The translations under genes were made by a program, and so were the position numbers. Under the pieces are notes generated by a model, which saw only the letters and a program-made list of their open reading frames with translations, had not been told where the DNA came from and ran no database searches. Positions 1 through 11,399 of a stretch of DNA of 64,000 nucleotides are shown in pieces; positions within the stretch are counted from its first letter, which is position 1; the number at the start of each line of letters is the position of its first letter. This DNA comes from Trochalopteron elliotii (Eukaryota; Chordata; Aves; Passeriformes; Leiothrichidae). The stretch is from the NCBI GenBank assembly GCA_024734555.1, contig JANPWX010000332.1:788916-852915 (forward strand). The letters are read 5' to 3'.

Positions 1-982
1 TTACCTAGAACAGAAATATATTGTGCCAATCTGTCCTACAGATCATTTTAATGAATTAATCTTAACTTGTAAATATTCAGAAGCAACACTTAGCTGTACT
101 GATTTGTTTACTTGTATATGAATTTTTAAATTTGTTTAAACATTCAGAACTAGTCACTCAGTGAGGGGCAACAAAAATTCATCAACTTCCCACAGCTCTA
201 CAGCTCCTGTTGCCTGAGCAGTGGTATTCTTCTAAATAAATATCTCAAGAATGCACCATAAGCTCCAATGGGTTTGCACAGGGTTAAAGCAGTTCCAGTT
301 AGCAAACATATTTATTGGTTTGTTGTTATTCTTTGGTAAATTCACCCTAGGAGGAGAAAAGGTCAGATTTAATAGAGAATTATTCCCTGTAAGGGTTTAA
401 GACAGATCTTAAATGATGCTCTGTGCCAAAGTTATTTTTTGTGTGCAAAATTAGAGAGTTAAGAGACTTTGAAATCTCTCATTCACCTCTTAGTCACCTC
501 TCCTGAGATGTGTATTGAATAACAGTGAAATAAAAGCCATTGTGCTCGGTATTTTTTTTAGCCACTGACTTGAGCTTGCGGGATCTGTGTAATAACAGCA
601 GAAATATTCACAGCTGACTAACTGACAAGGGGCTATTTATGGAGCAACCTCGGAAGGTTTTCACACTTTCCAAGTTCAGAAGGTGAAAGGCCCAAAGTTC
701 ATTGTGTGTCCCTGTCTTTGAGGGTCCCCAACACAGACTCAGATCCTGCTCTTGCAGAGGGGATTTTGTTTTCCCATTCCTACAGGAGCCTTGCTAAAGG
801 AAGAGTTTGGGAGGCAAATGAAGTTTGGTTTCTGATGGGGGCTGGCAGACAAATCTCTGGGTGAGCTGCCTGCACAAGGCCAGGGTTCTGCAGATGTGTC
901 CATGGGTGGGGAAGAAAATGGATTAGGACAAAGGATTTCAGACAAAAATCGGTGTCATGGCGTATTTTACATACTGGAGAGT
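1..982. other. non-coding stretch, AT-leaning
   Basis: No coding region, RNA gene or recognisable repeat is seen. The first 500 bases are rich in T and A runs. Around 540-650 the sequence becomes less repetitive and keeps a few CpGs, but no motif is decisive. Frames here are short and unrecognised. Confidence 0.7.
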
Positions 983-1409
983 GCAGAGGAGGCCACCAGG
1001 TTGATTCAGGGGATGAAGAACCTCTCCTGTGAGGAAAGGCTGGGAGGATTGGGGTTGCTCAGCCTGGAGAAGATTTGGGGTGGCCTAATTTTGGCCTTTT
1101 AGTGCCTGAAGGGACCCCACAAGATGGAGGGAGACTTTTTACAAGGCCTGGAGTGACAAAGCAACAGGAAAAGGCTTCCCAGTGACAGAGGGTTAGATGG
1201 GATGTTAGGAAAAAAAAATTGTTCCCTGTGAGGGTGGGGAGGCCCTGGCACAGGTGCCCAGAGAAGCTGTGGCTGCCCCTGGATCCCTGGCAGTGTCCAA
1301 GGTCAGGCTGGATGGGGTTTGGAGCCACCTGGGATGGTGGAAACTGTTCCTGCCCATGGCAGGGGGTGGTTTAAGGTCCCTTCCAAGCCAAACCATTCTG
1401 TGATTCTAC
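983..1409 (+). mobile_element. CR1 LINE fragment, 3' end, 5'-truncated
   Basis: A CR1-type non-LTR retrotransposon remnant in plus orientation. The order of blocks fits a CR1 3' end: 'ggccaccag', then 'ctgtgaggaaaggctg', 'ctcagcctggagaag', 'agtgcctgaagggac', 'gtgagggtggggaggccctg', 'gcccagagaagctgtgg', 'cctgcccatggcaggggg', and finally the tail 'aaccattctgtgattct' at 1391-1407. A full CR1 is about 4.5 kb with two ORFs. Only the last 0.43 kb remains, with no reverse transcriptase, so the copy is dead. Two short frames on its strands are shadows. 5' truncation is usual for CR1. It is one of the more complete copies in this window, and many substitutions suggest an old insertion. Confidence 0.93.
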
Positions 1410-3130
1410 ATTATGGGAAAGTTTTAGACAAACCATTTTCCTTTGTGACTCGCACAGGCCGTGGGCCAGAGCAGGGATGTTTTGGCATTTTTCAGTGTTG
1501 TTCTAAGAATGACAGCTCGAATGAGGTGGTATTGGTTGGTCCAGTCCCACAGAATTTCCTCCTGAATAAAGAAACCACCAACACCTCATGGAGCCCTGAG
1601 AGTGCCCAGACAATGACCTCAGTCAGTGGTGCTTGGAGGAAGCTTGTCCTCCAGAAATAACTCCCCATTCCCTTTTTTTTGCTTCTCAAAGAGCTGCAGC
1701 TGAACTGAATGCAAAGCTTCTCCTCCTCTTTGCTGCTGCAAGGTGTGAGCAGCTGAAAAATTGAGCAGGTTCTATATTTAGAGCCAGGCATCTTCCAGGG
1801 ACCAGCTGTCAAAGAACAGCATCTGCCTCTCCCCTTCCCCTCTGCCTCTGTCTGGAGGAGGACACTGGGCATGTTCAGCACCCCAGACTGCTCAGTGTGT
1901 CGTAGCCTTTCCACATGAATGGGAGCAGGAAATTTCACAGCTTGCAAAAATGTGAAACCTCAAGCCCAGGAGATGCTCAGGATGGGGGCGAGGAATTGCT
2001 GGCACCGAGGCAGCCCAGGCAGTGGAAAGCTCTGGAGCTTCACAGCTTTCACAGAATTCCTTCAATGGGCTGAACTACCCCGGAGTATCTATGAACTACC
2101 TCATTTCCAGCTGGAATTCATCTCATCCTCCTGCCATTGCTGAATTCTCTCTCTTGGCTGCAGAGAACCACCTCCCTATTGGGGTAAAAAAGCAGGATAT
2201 GGTGTAAATACCATGGAGCTGGTGGTCCACTCCTTGAAATGTCACTGCTGATCACAGTTCACCACAAAACTGTGCAATCACAGTAGCACTGTTAGTCATC
2301 TGTTGCTCTTTTTTCTTCCTGTGTGCTTTGCAAAAGGTGGGTTTTCTTTCTCTTTTCTTCCAAAAACCACTCAAGCCTCTAGTGTTTGATGTTTGAACCC
2401 AGTGGGGCTCAGACTGAGTAAATAAGAACTTGATCTTCCAGTCATTTTTTGAGGACTGAATGTACTGCTGTAATTCCCAGGTCCTTCTTGCCACACATCT
2501 TTCATTGAAAATAAAAAAGGAATGCAGGTTTGAAGTATAGACGTCACTATTATGACCTTATACTCAGAGTTTTTGCTCAACACACATAAATCATCTCTCC
2601 TGGTAATTTCAGCTTTGCACAAGGGCTTCTGAATCATCTAAGGCATAGTTTTACAAAAAGAGTCTCAGGGGAATAGGAGCTCTCTGTATCCCTGGCTACA
2701 TTATCCCAATGCTTTATTATATTAAAATATCATTGAAAAACACCCAAGTGTTGATCCTTCTCTTGCTAAAGTGCTATTTACTGTGAGAATTACTCTTTCC
2801 AAACAGGCTGTATACCCCTCTGCTCCCTTTTGTGTCTCCCCCTGGATAGGTGAGTAAATTATGCCCTCAGTCTCTCACACTTCCCTGTCTCTGTATTTTC
2901 CACAGCTCTGCATATTCCCTCCAAGCCCCCTTCTGTACCTTTCCCTGTTTTCAGCCCCAAATCCAGATTTCAAAGCTCCACACAGCCCCACAAACCTGTG
3001 CTGCCTCATCCTCTGCACCAGCACACATTCTGCCAGTGTTCTCAGTGCTATGCAAATTAAAGAACACCTTCTGAGCCAGAGACATTCTTACTGAAATTCC
3101 AGCTTACAGCAAAAGCACGAGAAGCACAAT
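1410..3130. other. non-coding stretch between CR1 and microsatellite
   Basis: Mixed sequence with short T-runs (near 1672) and many stop codons in all frames. A 151-codon minus frame at 1492-1947 has no recognisable domain, signal or membrane pattern, and overlaps a 113-codon plus frame, so neither is supported as a gene. No repeat recognised. Confidence 0.65.
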
Positions 3131-3210
3131 TGTTTTGTTTTGTTTTGTTTTGTTTTGTTTTGTTTTGTTTTGTTTTGTTTTGTTTTGTTTTGTTTTGTTT
3201 TGTTTTGTTT
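3131..3210. repeat. (TGTTT)16 pentanucleotide microsatellite
   Basis: Sixteen uninterrupted copies of TGTTT (AAACA on the minus strand), exactly 80 bp, flanked by '...gcacaat' and 'taaaatg'. The array shows no interruption, which usually means a young, length-variable locus. It ends about 90 bp before the left arm of the inverted repeat at 3302-3367. No retrotransposon body is recognisable next to it, so a tail origin cannot be shown. Confidence 0.98.
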
Positions 3211-3301
3211 AAAATGTTGCTCTACAAAATGCATAGGCAAATGTCTTTTACAAGCTGAACTCCTCTGTCCAACAAACAGAGAGAAGCGTCTCTGACTGTG
3301 C

Positions 3302-3367
3302 TTGCTTTGGAATATTTCAGCTTGGGAAACTCAGGAAAACTGTCATACTTTGGGAAACTCCAGACTT
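3302..3367 (+). repeat. left arm of a 66-bp inverted repeat
   Basis: This segment is the reverse complement of 4902-4967. The outer 45 bases (3302-3346 against 4923-4967) match perfectly. The inner 21 bases carry four mismatches, giving 62 of 66 identical. The core reads 'ggaatatttcagcttggg' followed by 'aaactcaggaaaactgtcat'. It does not resemble CR1. Beyond the arms similarity fades, though the word 'ttgcaagg' occurs about 80 bp inside this arm (3441) and, inverted, about 88 bp inside the other (4813-4820), hinting that a longer diverged unit may be involved. Confidence 0.95.
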
Positions 3368-4901
3368 CTTCATCCTCCCTGTGACTGTTCCTGGAAGGAT
3401 CTGACCTTTGAATTTCTTCACACATTCCCACTAAAGGCTTTTGCAAGGCTGCAGCCTTTCAGGAGAAGGCCACGAGAAGCCTCTCAGTGTAATGAGTCAA
3501 TGGCCTTAATTTGCAGCAAACATTCCTTGTGAGGGTAATGGTTTTACTCTGCAGTTTACCCAGATAATTGCTCCATCCTATCAGACCAGTTTTCATTTTC
3601 ATTGATAGCATTTCTCATTTTCAGGTTTTGTGAGTCTTCACTCTTTCAATTTCAAAACCTTCTCTGACTCAATGATGACTTTAGAAACGTGAATTTCCAC
3701 TCCAAGGAACCAGGCAGAAATCTCCTTGTGTGAAAAGACTCTGATCTATCACTGTTTTAATCCTAAACAATGAGGTTTAGAATTTATAGAGGAAAAGACT
3801 CAGGAAAGTAATTTGGTATTATCAAGAAATGGCAATCAGATGGCCTTGGGAAAATGCTGCCAAATCAGTGATGGAGGAGTTGCTGTTCAGGGAATCTTTC
3901 ACAAGATAAGTGACCCTGGGGAACTGCTCCTCCACCTTCTGTGAAAAGCACCTGGAGATAAAGATTATTTAAGAGACCTGAGACAAGGAGATCACCCAAA
4001 GTTCAATTCGATTTAAAAATCTTACAACTCAGCGAATGCTCCCTGTGCAGACAAATGAGTGTCATTATCTGTGCTAATCCTGCCATCCTTGGGCTCTTCC
4101 TTTCCCCAGGATGTCTGCTGTCACCACATCCCCTCAGTTAAATAACTGATGGATGCATCTCCGTGACTTTAATAGGCTTTAAAAGAGATTGAACTCTGCT
4201 CTGGGAAAAATGCAACTCTTGCTGTAGCCCTGAAACCTCTGATTCCATCCTAAATATATACTTAGAAAAATAATTCCATTATTATTAATAATGACTATAT
4301 TATATTGTATTCCATTTCACCAAAAGAAGAGTTCTTTCCCCCCTTTCTCCTTTTTATAGAACCACAGGATCACAGGATGGTTTGGCTTGGAAGTTTTCAG
4401 TTCTCAGGCTGACTGTAGAATCTGTTGAAGCTGAAGAATTTCCCAAGTTAATGACAGTAAGTGATCAGATTGCAGCATAATGCTATCAACACATTTATCC
4501 AAGCTGATTTTGTTAGCTTTTAACAAAATTATGGTGTATATTTGAAAAATGGTAACTAATCAAACAATTCTGACATTATTTGGGGTAAAGTTATATTAAG
4601 ATGTGTTGTTTATACAAGGTCTGTGATGCATGCAAAACAAAACCAGCTGTTGGGTGCACCTCTCCTCACCCCTAATTCTCAAGGTCCTCATGTCCTGAGG
4701 CTCTGAATGTGTTACAGCACAAGACTACATCATCAGAAACCAAAAATGTTCCAACCAGCTCCTTTAAAAATTAAAAGAATGAAAGAAACAGAAAATTGTT
4801 ATCACTCAGAATCCTTGCAACTTCCTACCCAGAAGCAACTACGCAAGAAAAACCAATGACAAATTATCCTTTGAGGTCATTTCTCGTCCATTTGAAGACG
4901 T
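3368..4901. other. 1.5-kb spacer between inverted-repeat arms
   Basis: Single-copy-looking, AT-leaning DNA without a credible frame. It contains a very short CR1 tail remnant at 4356-4393 and an AT-rich patch near 4250-4310 with a small attattattaataat-type palindrome. Nothing resembling a transposase is present, so if the arms are terminal repeats the element would be non-autonomous. Confidence 0.7.
4356..4393 (-). mobile_element. CR1 LINE tail remnant, about 38 bp
   Basis: The words 'atcacaggatggtttggc' and 'ttggaag' match the reverse complement of the CR1 3' end (octamer repeats followed by the ccaacc-caaaccat block). Only the terminal few dozen bases are recognisable. The sequence after 4393 ('ttttcagttctcagg') no longer resembles CR1. 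It is either an extremely 5'-truncated insertion or a decayed end. The short length lowers certainty. Confidence 0.6.
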
Positions 4902-4967
4902 AAGTCTGGAATTTCTCAAAAGATGACAGTTTTCCTGAGTTTCCCAAGCTGAAATATTCCAAAGCAA
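4902..4967 (-). repeat. right arm of a 66-bp inverted repeat
   Basis: Reverse complement of 3302-3367, with 45 perfectly matched bases at the outer side (4923-4967) and four mismatches in the inner 21. The flank after 4967 ('aatcaggaaaaaatt') and the flank before 3302 ('gtctctgactgtgc') show no matching target-site duplication. The pair could form a long hairpin if transcribed or serve as a substrate for inversion. Confidence 0.95.
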
Positions 4968-5577
4968 ATCAGGAAAAAATTACAAAACCAGGTTTCATGA
5001 GAGTGTCATTCCAGTAAAATCATGCCAGCCCATATCAAGGGAGTTTCTCCAGCGTATTTTATTTTTTGTTGGTATTGTTTGGAGCTTTTTAATCTCAAAG
5101 AACAAAATCTGCTCCTGCAGGATTGAAATTCCATGGAATAACTTCTATATTTCAGTGACTACTTTTAGTGCATTCAGCACCTGGGTTCTCTCATAAAAGG
5201 CTGAAAGGTGTTTTATTGCTTTCTTGATGTTGTAAAGCTGCTTGTAACCCTGGGGCTTCTTACAATGTGCTGTAAAAGAAACTTTGCAGACACCAGGGTG
5301 TTTAAAAGGGGTTCATTGGCTGTAAACACCAGCCTGGATGTTTTCATGGTTGGATTTTTTCATCTGATTGTTCATTATAGTCCAGCACATTCAGAGAGAT
5401 TCACCTGGACTTTTCTTAAACAGATTCCAGGTAGTTCAGTGTGTTATACCCAATAATACAGATAAATATTAAATTTTATTTGGCAAAACTAACTTATGTG
5501 CTTTTCCAGCTTTGTTCTGAGATACAATAAATGTGACAGCCTGCAGGAATCTTACGTGCTGCTGTTGCTGTTCCTGT
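4968..5577. other. non-coding stretch
   Basis: No repeat or frame that can be supported. The frames at 5208-5456 and 5496-5765 have no recognisable domain, and the second owes its leucine/isoleucine run to the TTA/TAA microsatellite. Confidence 0.65.
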
Positions 5578-5609
5578 TATTATTATTATTATTAATAATA
5601 ATAATAATA
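5578..5609. repeat. palindromic TTA/TAA microsatellite
   Basis: A (TTA)n run turns into an (ATA)n run at the centre, making a perfect, loopless 32-bp palindrome centred between 5593 and 5594. Every base from 5578 to 5593 pairs with its mirror from 5594 to 5609. The structure could extrude as a cruciform or break assemblies. Confidence 0.95.
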
Positions 5610-6840
5610 GTAACAATATTGTGGTTGTGGTGTTTTAATTTGCTGGATTATCTCCTATCATGTATTATTTCTTCTAACACTGCTCATTTTCTGTGTAATA
5701 TTCAATATTCACACCACAAACAAGCACAATTACATATTCCAGCCTCGCCATGCCCAGAGCTCTAGCAAAAATTGATTGAGATTAATTTAACCAAGAGGAT
5801 AAAAATAACCCCTTGTCCAATGTGAGAATGAGCAAAACACAGACCAGAGGGTGGAAAACAACAAAAAATTTAATTAAAACTTGACAAGACTTTGGAAGCA
5901 ATTTTCAACTCTCTCAGGTATTTATTTAAAACACAGGTGTTGGCTGCTGCTCCAAATAGAAGAAAATATTTCTCTTTTTTCCCCTTTATGTGTATGTAAA
6001 GCAAGAGTTGGGGTTGTCCACGGTGCAGATATTTTCTTGCAGCCTCTCAGACAGCTGAGCAAAGCAGCTCCCAGCAAATCTGTCTAATAAAAACTCTCCC
6101 TTTCTATCAGTCACTTCAGATTTTCTTTCCAGGCGAAGCAGCAGCAGCCACAAGTTAAGTTTAGCTAAATGAGCCAAGCATGGAGCAGATGGGAATAAAT
6201 TCCTACTCAAAGAGAGGTTTTGTCTTGTTCTTACACTTAATAAATATCTCCTGATTTTCACGCTGTGCTCCTCACCTCAGCCCCACACCCTGAAAGTGCT
6301 GCTGGTCCTTTCACTCCCAAAAGCTGCCCCTGCCATGGTGCTGCTCATGTATAAATTATTGTGATTTTGTTGATCACAACAATATCTGAAACCAAAAGGT
6401 ACCCCGAGAGAAGAGGAACCCGTTTATTTTTTTATTACTTTTTTTTTATTTCATTTTTTTTATTATTTTTGTCCCCGTTTATTGCTGAGATCCCTGAGAA
6501 CTGAAATGTTTGTGCTGTTCTGCACCTTTTCCTCTGCTCCCTGGTACTGCCCTGTCCCTCGGTGAGAACAATGCCATCAATTACTCCCTGCTGATTTAAT
6601 AAAGTGACCTGGCTACAGCCCAGCAAAGCAGATGGCATTGTAGATTACAGGCTAGTGCCTCCAGGGAGGCCCAGAGAAGAGAGATCCTCAGAAAAGAACT
6701 CAAAAAGAAGAAAAATTGCTGCACTCTGTGTCTGTAAGGACTTCCTTAGCTGATAGGACTGGGCGAGTCGTGACAGGAAACAATTAACATGTCCCAAAGA
6801 GAAACACATTAAATGCCAAGGTAAAACATCTTACACACAA
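5610..6840. other. non-coding stretch with T-rich tract
   Basis: AT-leaning DNA. 6423-6471 is a T-rich low-complexity tract (T-runs broken by single A and C). The stretch 6080-6180 is more complex, with a CAG-type triplet run (about 6139-6150) and no repeat signature. No credible coding region. Confidence 0.65.
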
Positions 6841-8050
6841 ATTTATTCCTCCATGTGGAGAGCCTGAAGTCCTTGAGGGGTTTTGGAAAGCAGAAGTGTC
6901 CCCATGGAGGAGGGTGCTGGTCAAACAGGGCAGCAGGGGCCACATCCCACCTCACCAGAGGGGATTGAAGCTGCACAAAGAAAACCAGTGTGAGTGTTTT
7001 TCACCTTGCAGGACCTTTGGGTTTGCAGGTACATTTCCCACCTGGCCCAAGGTATTTCTATTTCACTGGGGTTCACAGCCTGGGGTTAGGCCCATGTTGA
7101 TCCTGCAAATAGGAATTTCACTGTTGCTCCCAACTCTCCTCTTTGGGCTGATGGCAGCACCCACCTTTGGAGCAGAGGAAGAGTCAGCATGTGCCTGTTG
7201 TTGAACTTGAAACACAAGTGGTGTTTCACCATCCTCACAAACAACAAGGGGCTGGAGGGTCTGTGGCCACCTGAAGTGGGTCAGAACTTTGGTCCTGTGT
7301 CTCACCCAGAAGTCAGAGAACACAAGCACTGAGCTGCTGTGACCTCTCAAGTGATTACAATCATAATCCATTGTGTGCCTGTCTGCAGCAGATCCATTTC
7401 TGTAAGCAGTTGAGTTTAATTGGGCCACAGCTGGTGTTGGCTGAGTGCACGGGAAGCAGGGGGGTGAGGGGAAGGGCTTTATTGACTCAACAGCTCTCTG
7501 TAAACTGAGGTTTCTCTCTTCGATGGTATCTGCCTTGTTTTGTTTAGTTCCTGAGCACTTTCCACAGGGCTGCCAGCCTTCAGAGCAGGAATTCAGAGCA
7601 GGAATTGCAGTGTGGGGCTCACCACACACCTCTGCACAGAAATCTGGGAAAAGTCACCTCTTCCCACCACCTGGATTGGTGCTGCCACATCAACCACGTG
7701 GCACTTCTGCCCAAATTCTTGTCCAGGGCCCTCCCCAGCTTCCAGCAACAGGTCTGCAGCTGCCTCCTGCTCCTTCCCTGGCAACAACCCCTGCCAGGCT
7801 GTGCCTGTGCAGCTGGGGAAAAATAAACCTCCTGCTGTCCTGGGGGCTGGAGGAGAAGGAATGGAACGTCCAGAACTCTGTGATTAACACCAGAGCCAGC
7901 CTTCAGCATCTTCTGCCTCTGGATCTACACAGGGAAGGCTCCACCCAGATGCACAAGATCCTCCAGTGATCTGCTGACTCCAGTTATCTCCACTGATGTG
8001 AAGAAAACACAGTGCCAGAGCCTGGAGTTTTCTGAGCTGTTTATTCAAGG
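6841..8050. other. GC-richer non-coding stretch with shadow ORFs
   Basis: This region is richer in GC than its surroundings and lacks stops over longer runs, so both strands show overlapping frames, including the longest in the window (7063-7629, minus, 188 codons) and a 174-codon plus frame (7445-7969). Neither shows a recognisable domain, signal peptide, membrane segment or internal repeat. Cys, Pro, Ser and Gln are scattered as expected for translated non-coding GC-rich DNA. I therefore do not call a gene. A spliced exon hidden here cannot be ruled out from sequence alone. Confidence 0.6.
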
Positions 8051-9508
8051 GCTGTGGTGATGGCCTCAAAGATCTTTCTGGGGTTTTATTGATTTATTTT
8101 ATGCTCTCTGCCAGGTGCAGTTTGGTATGAGATGTTAACTGAAAAATACTGTCCACCCTGAAGCTCAAACCCCAGCAAAGGCAAGAATACTGAACAGGAT
8201 GTAAGTCAGGCTGAAATTTTTAACTACCTCCCCTTCTCTTCTTTGCCTCTTCCCCTTTTAACGTGGTTATTTCCTTCCACCAAGAGAAACCAGAGTTTAT
8301 CTTTGGCTCTTTCCTCTCCTGGAACTCACATACCTGTTGCATAGAGCATGGCCCATCCCACAGAACACTGTGATGAATTCCAGCCTTCCTGACACCACTC
8401 TGAATTTATTGATATATTTTGGCCATGCTCAGCCAAAATATAGCTTCAGATCAATCAGTCTGAAGATCTCAGCCATAAATGATGTGGATGTAGCTCCCCT
8501 CTGGAGCAATTCACTTGGTGGTTATTCCACCAGCTTTTGTGGCTGAATTTATGAGAGAGACCCTGCAGGTGGCAATTCCAGACTCTCCAAGTGGCAAATC
8601 CTCTGCTGTGCTGATTTTCAGACAAGGGCCAGGTGGGCAGTGCCTACAGCCATGGTGGCAGCAGAGGTGATATCTCTGTGAAGCTCAGGAATGACCCTCC
8701 AGTGAATGTCAGCAAGCCAAAGGTGTGGGGAATAATTGCCTGCTAAGGTAGGTAATTGCCACAGTTTTATCTGGTGATTCATTTGTCAGACACTTCAAAT
8801 GAATCTGTTGAGGTAATAAACCCCAGAGCAAAGCTTTCACGTTTGGGATGGCTTATTTACACATGGGTGTCATCAGGACTGCTCCTGGAGATGCTGGTGG
8901 TGTGTCCCTTAACAGGAGCTCAGAGAAGATGGGGTTAAAATCCAGATATCCCTTTGTACTCCCTGAGAGAGCTGGATGGCCAATATAAAACCAGCCAATG
9001 CACAAAGTCACTCAGAACTGCTCCTTCCCTTTTGCTCTGCTCACAGCCCTCCTACGAGCTCTCTGTGAAAATCCAAAATAAGATTAATTACTCTCCTGTG
9101 ATGATATTCCCTTTAAATCTGCTGGTGAGTGATTCTCTCTTCACTTGAGCACACTTTCCCCTCTCTGCCTCATTTGTCACTTTGACTTAATGCTTCCCTG
9201 AGCAGCTCTAGACCCACTCCCCCACAGGAGCTCTTCCATCCTCACCCACCAAACCTCCTGAGCACCTACAAGCTGGAGAAAAACCCCTCATTAACTGGGG
9301 GCTGCAGGTTCTTTGTCCTGGACCTTCTCCACAGCAGTTGTCTCTCATTTTTTTTACATAAAATCCCAGATTTGGCCCCAAGAGATGAAGAGCAGCCCAC
9401 ACAACCTCTCACTCAGGTCAAACCCAGGGCCACACCTCTGTTCTTTTTCAAATGCAGTCAGTTTAATCCTTCCATTCCCTTGACTTCTGCAGCAAAAGAA
9501 GCATTTTA
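8051..9508. other. non-coding stretch with one perfect hairpin
   Basis: No gene or known repeat. At 8413-8442 an 11-bp perfect stem (tatattttggc / gccaaaatata) encloses an 8-base loop. Near 8720-8760 the word 'taattgcc' is repeated directly at short distance. Confidence 0.65.
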
Positions 9509-9733
9509 ATTTCTCTGGGCAACTTGTGCCAGAGCCTCACCACTCTCACAGGAAAGAATTTCTCCCTAACATCCAATGTGAACCTAATCACTGTCAGTTG
9601 AAGCCATTCCCCCTCGTCCTGTCACTTCAAGCCTTTGTAAAAAGTCTTTCCCATCCTTCTTGTGGGTCCTTCAAGCACTGATTAAGTGACTCCAAAGCCT
9701 TCTCTTCTCCAGGCTGAACAATCCCAGTTGTCT
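9509..9733 (-). mobile_element. CR1 LINE internal fragment, lacks the 3' tail
   Basis: Minus-strand CR1 remnant. The blocks 'ttctctgggcaacttgtgcc', 'gcctcaccactctcacagg', 'gaatttctccctaac', 'gtcctgtcacttcaagcc' and 'ttctccaggctgaacaat' are the reverse complement of the region upstream of the CR1 tail. Unlike most copies here, the terminal octamer part and the adjacent ccatcccaggtt block are missing, so the 3' end has been deleted or has decayed. No coding capacity remains. Confidence 0.88.
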
Positions 9734-11399
9734 TAGAATAGGAAAGGAAATGTTAGGAATTGTTTGAAGAGGTACAAAGATAGAAAGAGGAGAATGTCCC
9801 AGTGTGACCCCAGGAGAGGCTGAGGAGCTGCTGCCAAACTGAGGAGTCGAGTGAATCCCCTGAATTCAGGGCAGCAAAGTGGGGCTGGGCTTGGTGAACA
9901 GCCCAGAAATCAGCTGTGTGAGAGCCTCAGAATGAACTGTCATCATCCAGTTGGCTCTATTTTAGATAAGAGAGCAAGGGGAATAATCTAAACTATTCAT
10001 AGTTTCACTGAGCATCTCTTGCAGTTACCATTTAAAATAAAACATTTTTTTTTCCCAGTGAAAAATATTTTTTCCCCAGTGAAAGTCTTTTGTAGTACTA
10101 AGTAGAAAATAGAGACAATTTTGAGTTTACACCAGGTATAAACGCTCTGATTTCCAGCACTAAAATGTCACTGCAAGCATTTCAACTGCTGCTATAAATG
10201 TGTGATCCATAAATGAGGAAATAAGCACAGTTCAAGGGAGTAGTTACATTACTAAAACATGGAAGTGCTGTTGTGCCACAAACAAGCACTGATGTGTATA
10301 AAGGAGACATTTTACTGCCATGATCTGTGTTCAAGGCTCCTGAAATAAATTAGATTTGTAGCATGTCATAATAGCAGTGGTTTGTAATACAGCACAGCTC
10401 TGTGTGAGTGTATTCTCATTTTCTTAAGTGTCACTGGTGTATGCAAAGGAAAAAATTATTTGTTAACACTGATGAATATTTAACAGCAAATTCTCAATGA
10501 ATATTTCACTGCAGAAGAGTTGCACATATTCTTATTAATTAGGAGAAGGAATAATGTTGCCCTCTGAATGTTTTTGACGTGCTGGGACAGGGAAAAGTCA
10601 AGGCAGTGGATGGAATTCTGCCCTTGCAAATGGAGCCAGTGGATGGGAAAAGTGAGTCCCACTGGGTCAAAAAATTACTTAAATTATGTCATATCCCATC
10701 CAATAAAACTGAGTCAGATAAAAGGCCAAGCTCAAATCTCTCAGGAGGCAGTGGGAGCAAAGGGAAATGAGGGAGACTAGTCTGAGTCTTGCATTCAGTG
10801 GGTGTAACAAGAGGTGGGAGTGGAGAACTGACTCCCACTGTGTCTTTCACCTTAATTTATACCTTCCTGGTACTTTCTTTTCTGTGTGCTTCAGGAGGTC
10901 ATTTTATAGAGTAACTAAAAAAATAAATCCGTGTTCTCCTGTAATTTAATTACACGGTGGCTGCAGACATTGATCTCTCTTCTACACAGGAGAATAAGTA
11001 GCTTTTACTAAAATTTAACGTGTTACAGGGTTTAAAATTGTGCAGAGATGAAAATCAATCTGGTTATTTTGAAGAAAATTCAAGCAATTACACACTTAAC
11101 GCCAAGTTAGATGTGCAGGATTTATGTTTCTCATTTTGCTTTCACTTAGGCCAGGCTTCCCAAGGTCCAGCACTTGCAGGAGGAAATGCCTTGGAGGCAA
11201 AAATGGGACCCTTCTTTCTGTGACACTGCTGGTTTTAGCCAGTTTAACCTAATCAAAAAAGTCTCTGGGTTAATTATTCCTAGCAACTTCTCAATAAGAG
11301 AAATGGAAGCAGAAATAAGACCTCCCTAGGTCCTCTTAGTCTTCTTCCCCTTTTTTTTCCTATTGCTCCAGTGAATTCCAGAGCCCTCAGAGCCCTCTT
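9734..11399. other. non-coding stretch with a short tandem duplication
   Basis: Repeat-poor, AT-leaning DNA. At 10041-10084 a roughly 22-bp unit ending in 'cccagtgaaa' is duplicated in tandem (10041-10063 and 10064-10084) with T-run length differences. No supported frame. Confidence 0.65.

Noticed and set aside
3302..4967. Classical DNA transposon with terminal inverted repeats
   Set aside because: No target-site duplication at the arm ends and no transposase remnant in the spacer. Kept only as one option in the finding.
5496..5765. Leucine/isoleucine-rich frame resembling a membrane segment
   Set aside because: The hydrophobic run is the translation of the TTA/TAA microsatellite.
7063..7629. 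Longest open frame, 188 codons on the minus strand
   Set aside because: No recognisable domain or signal, overlapping long frames on the plus strand, and a GC-richer local composition that explains the lack of stops.
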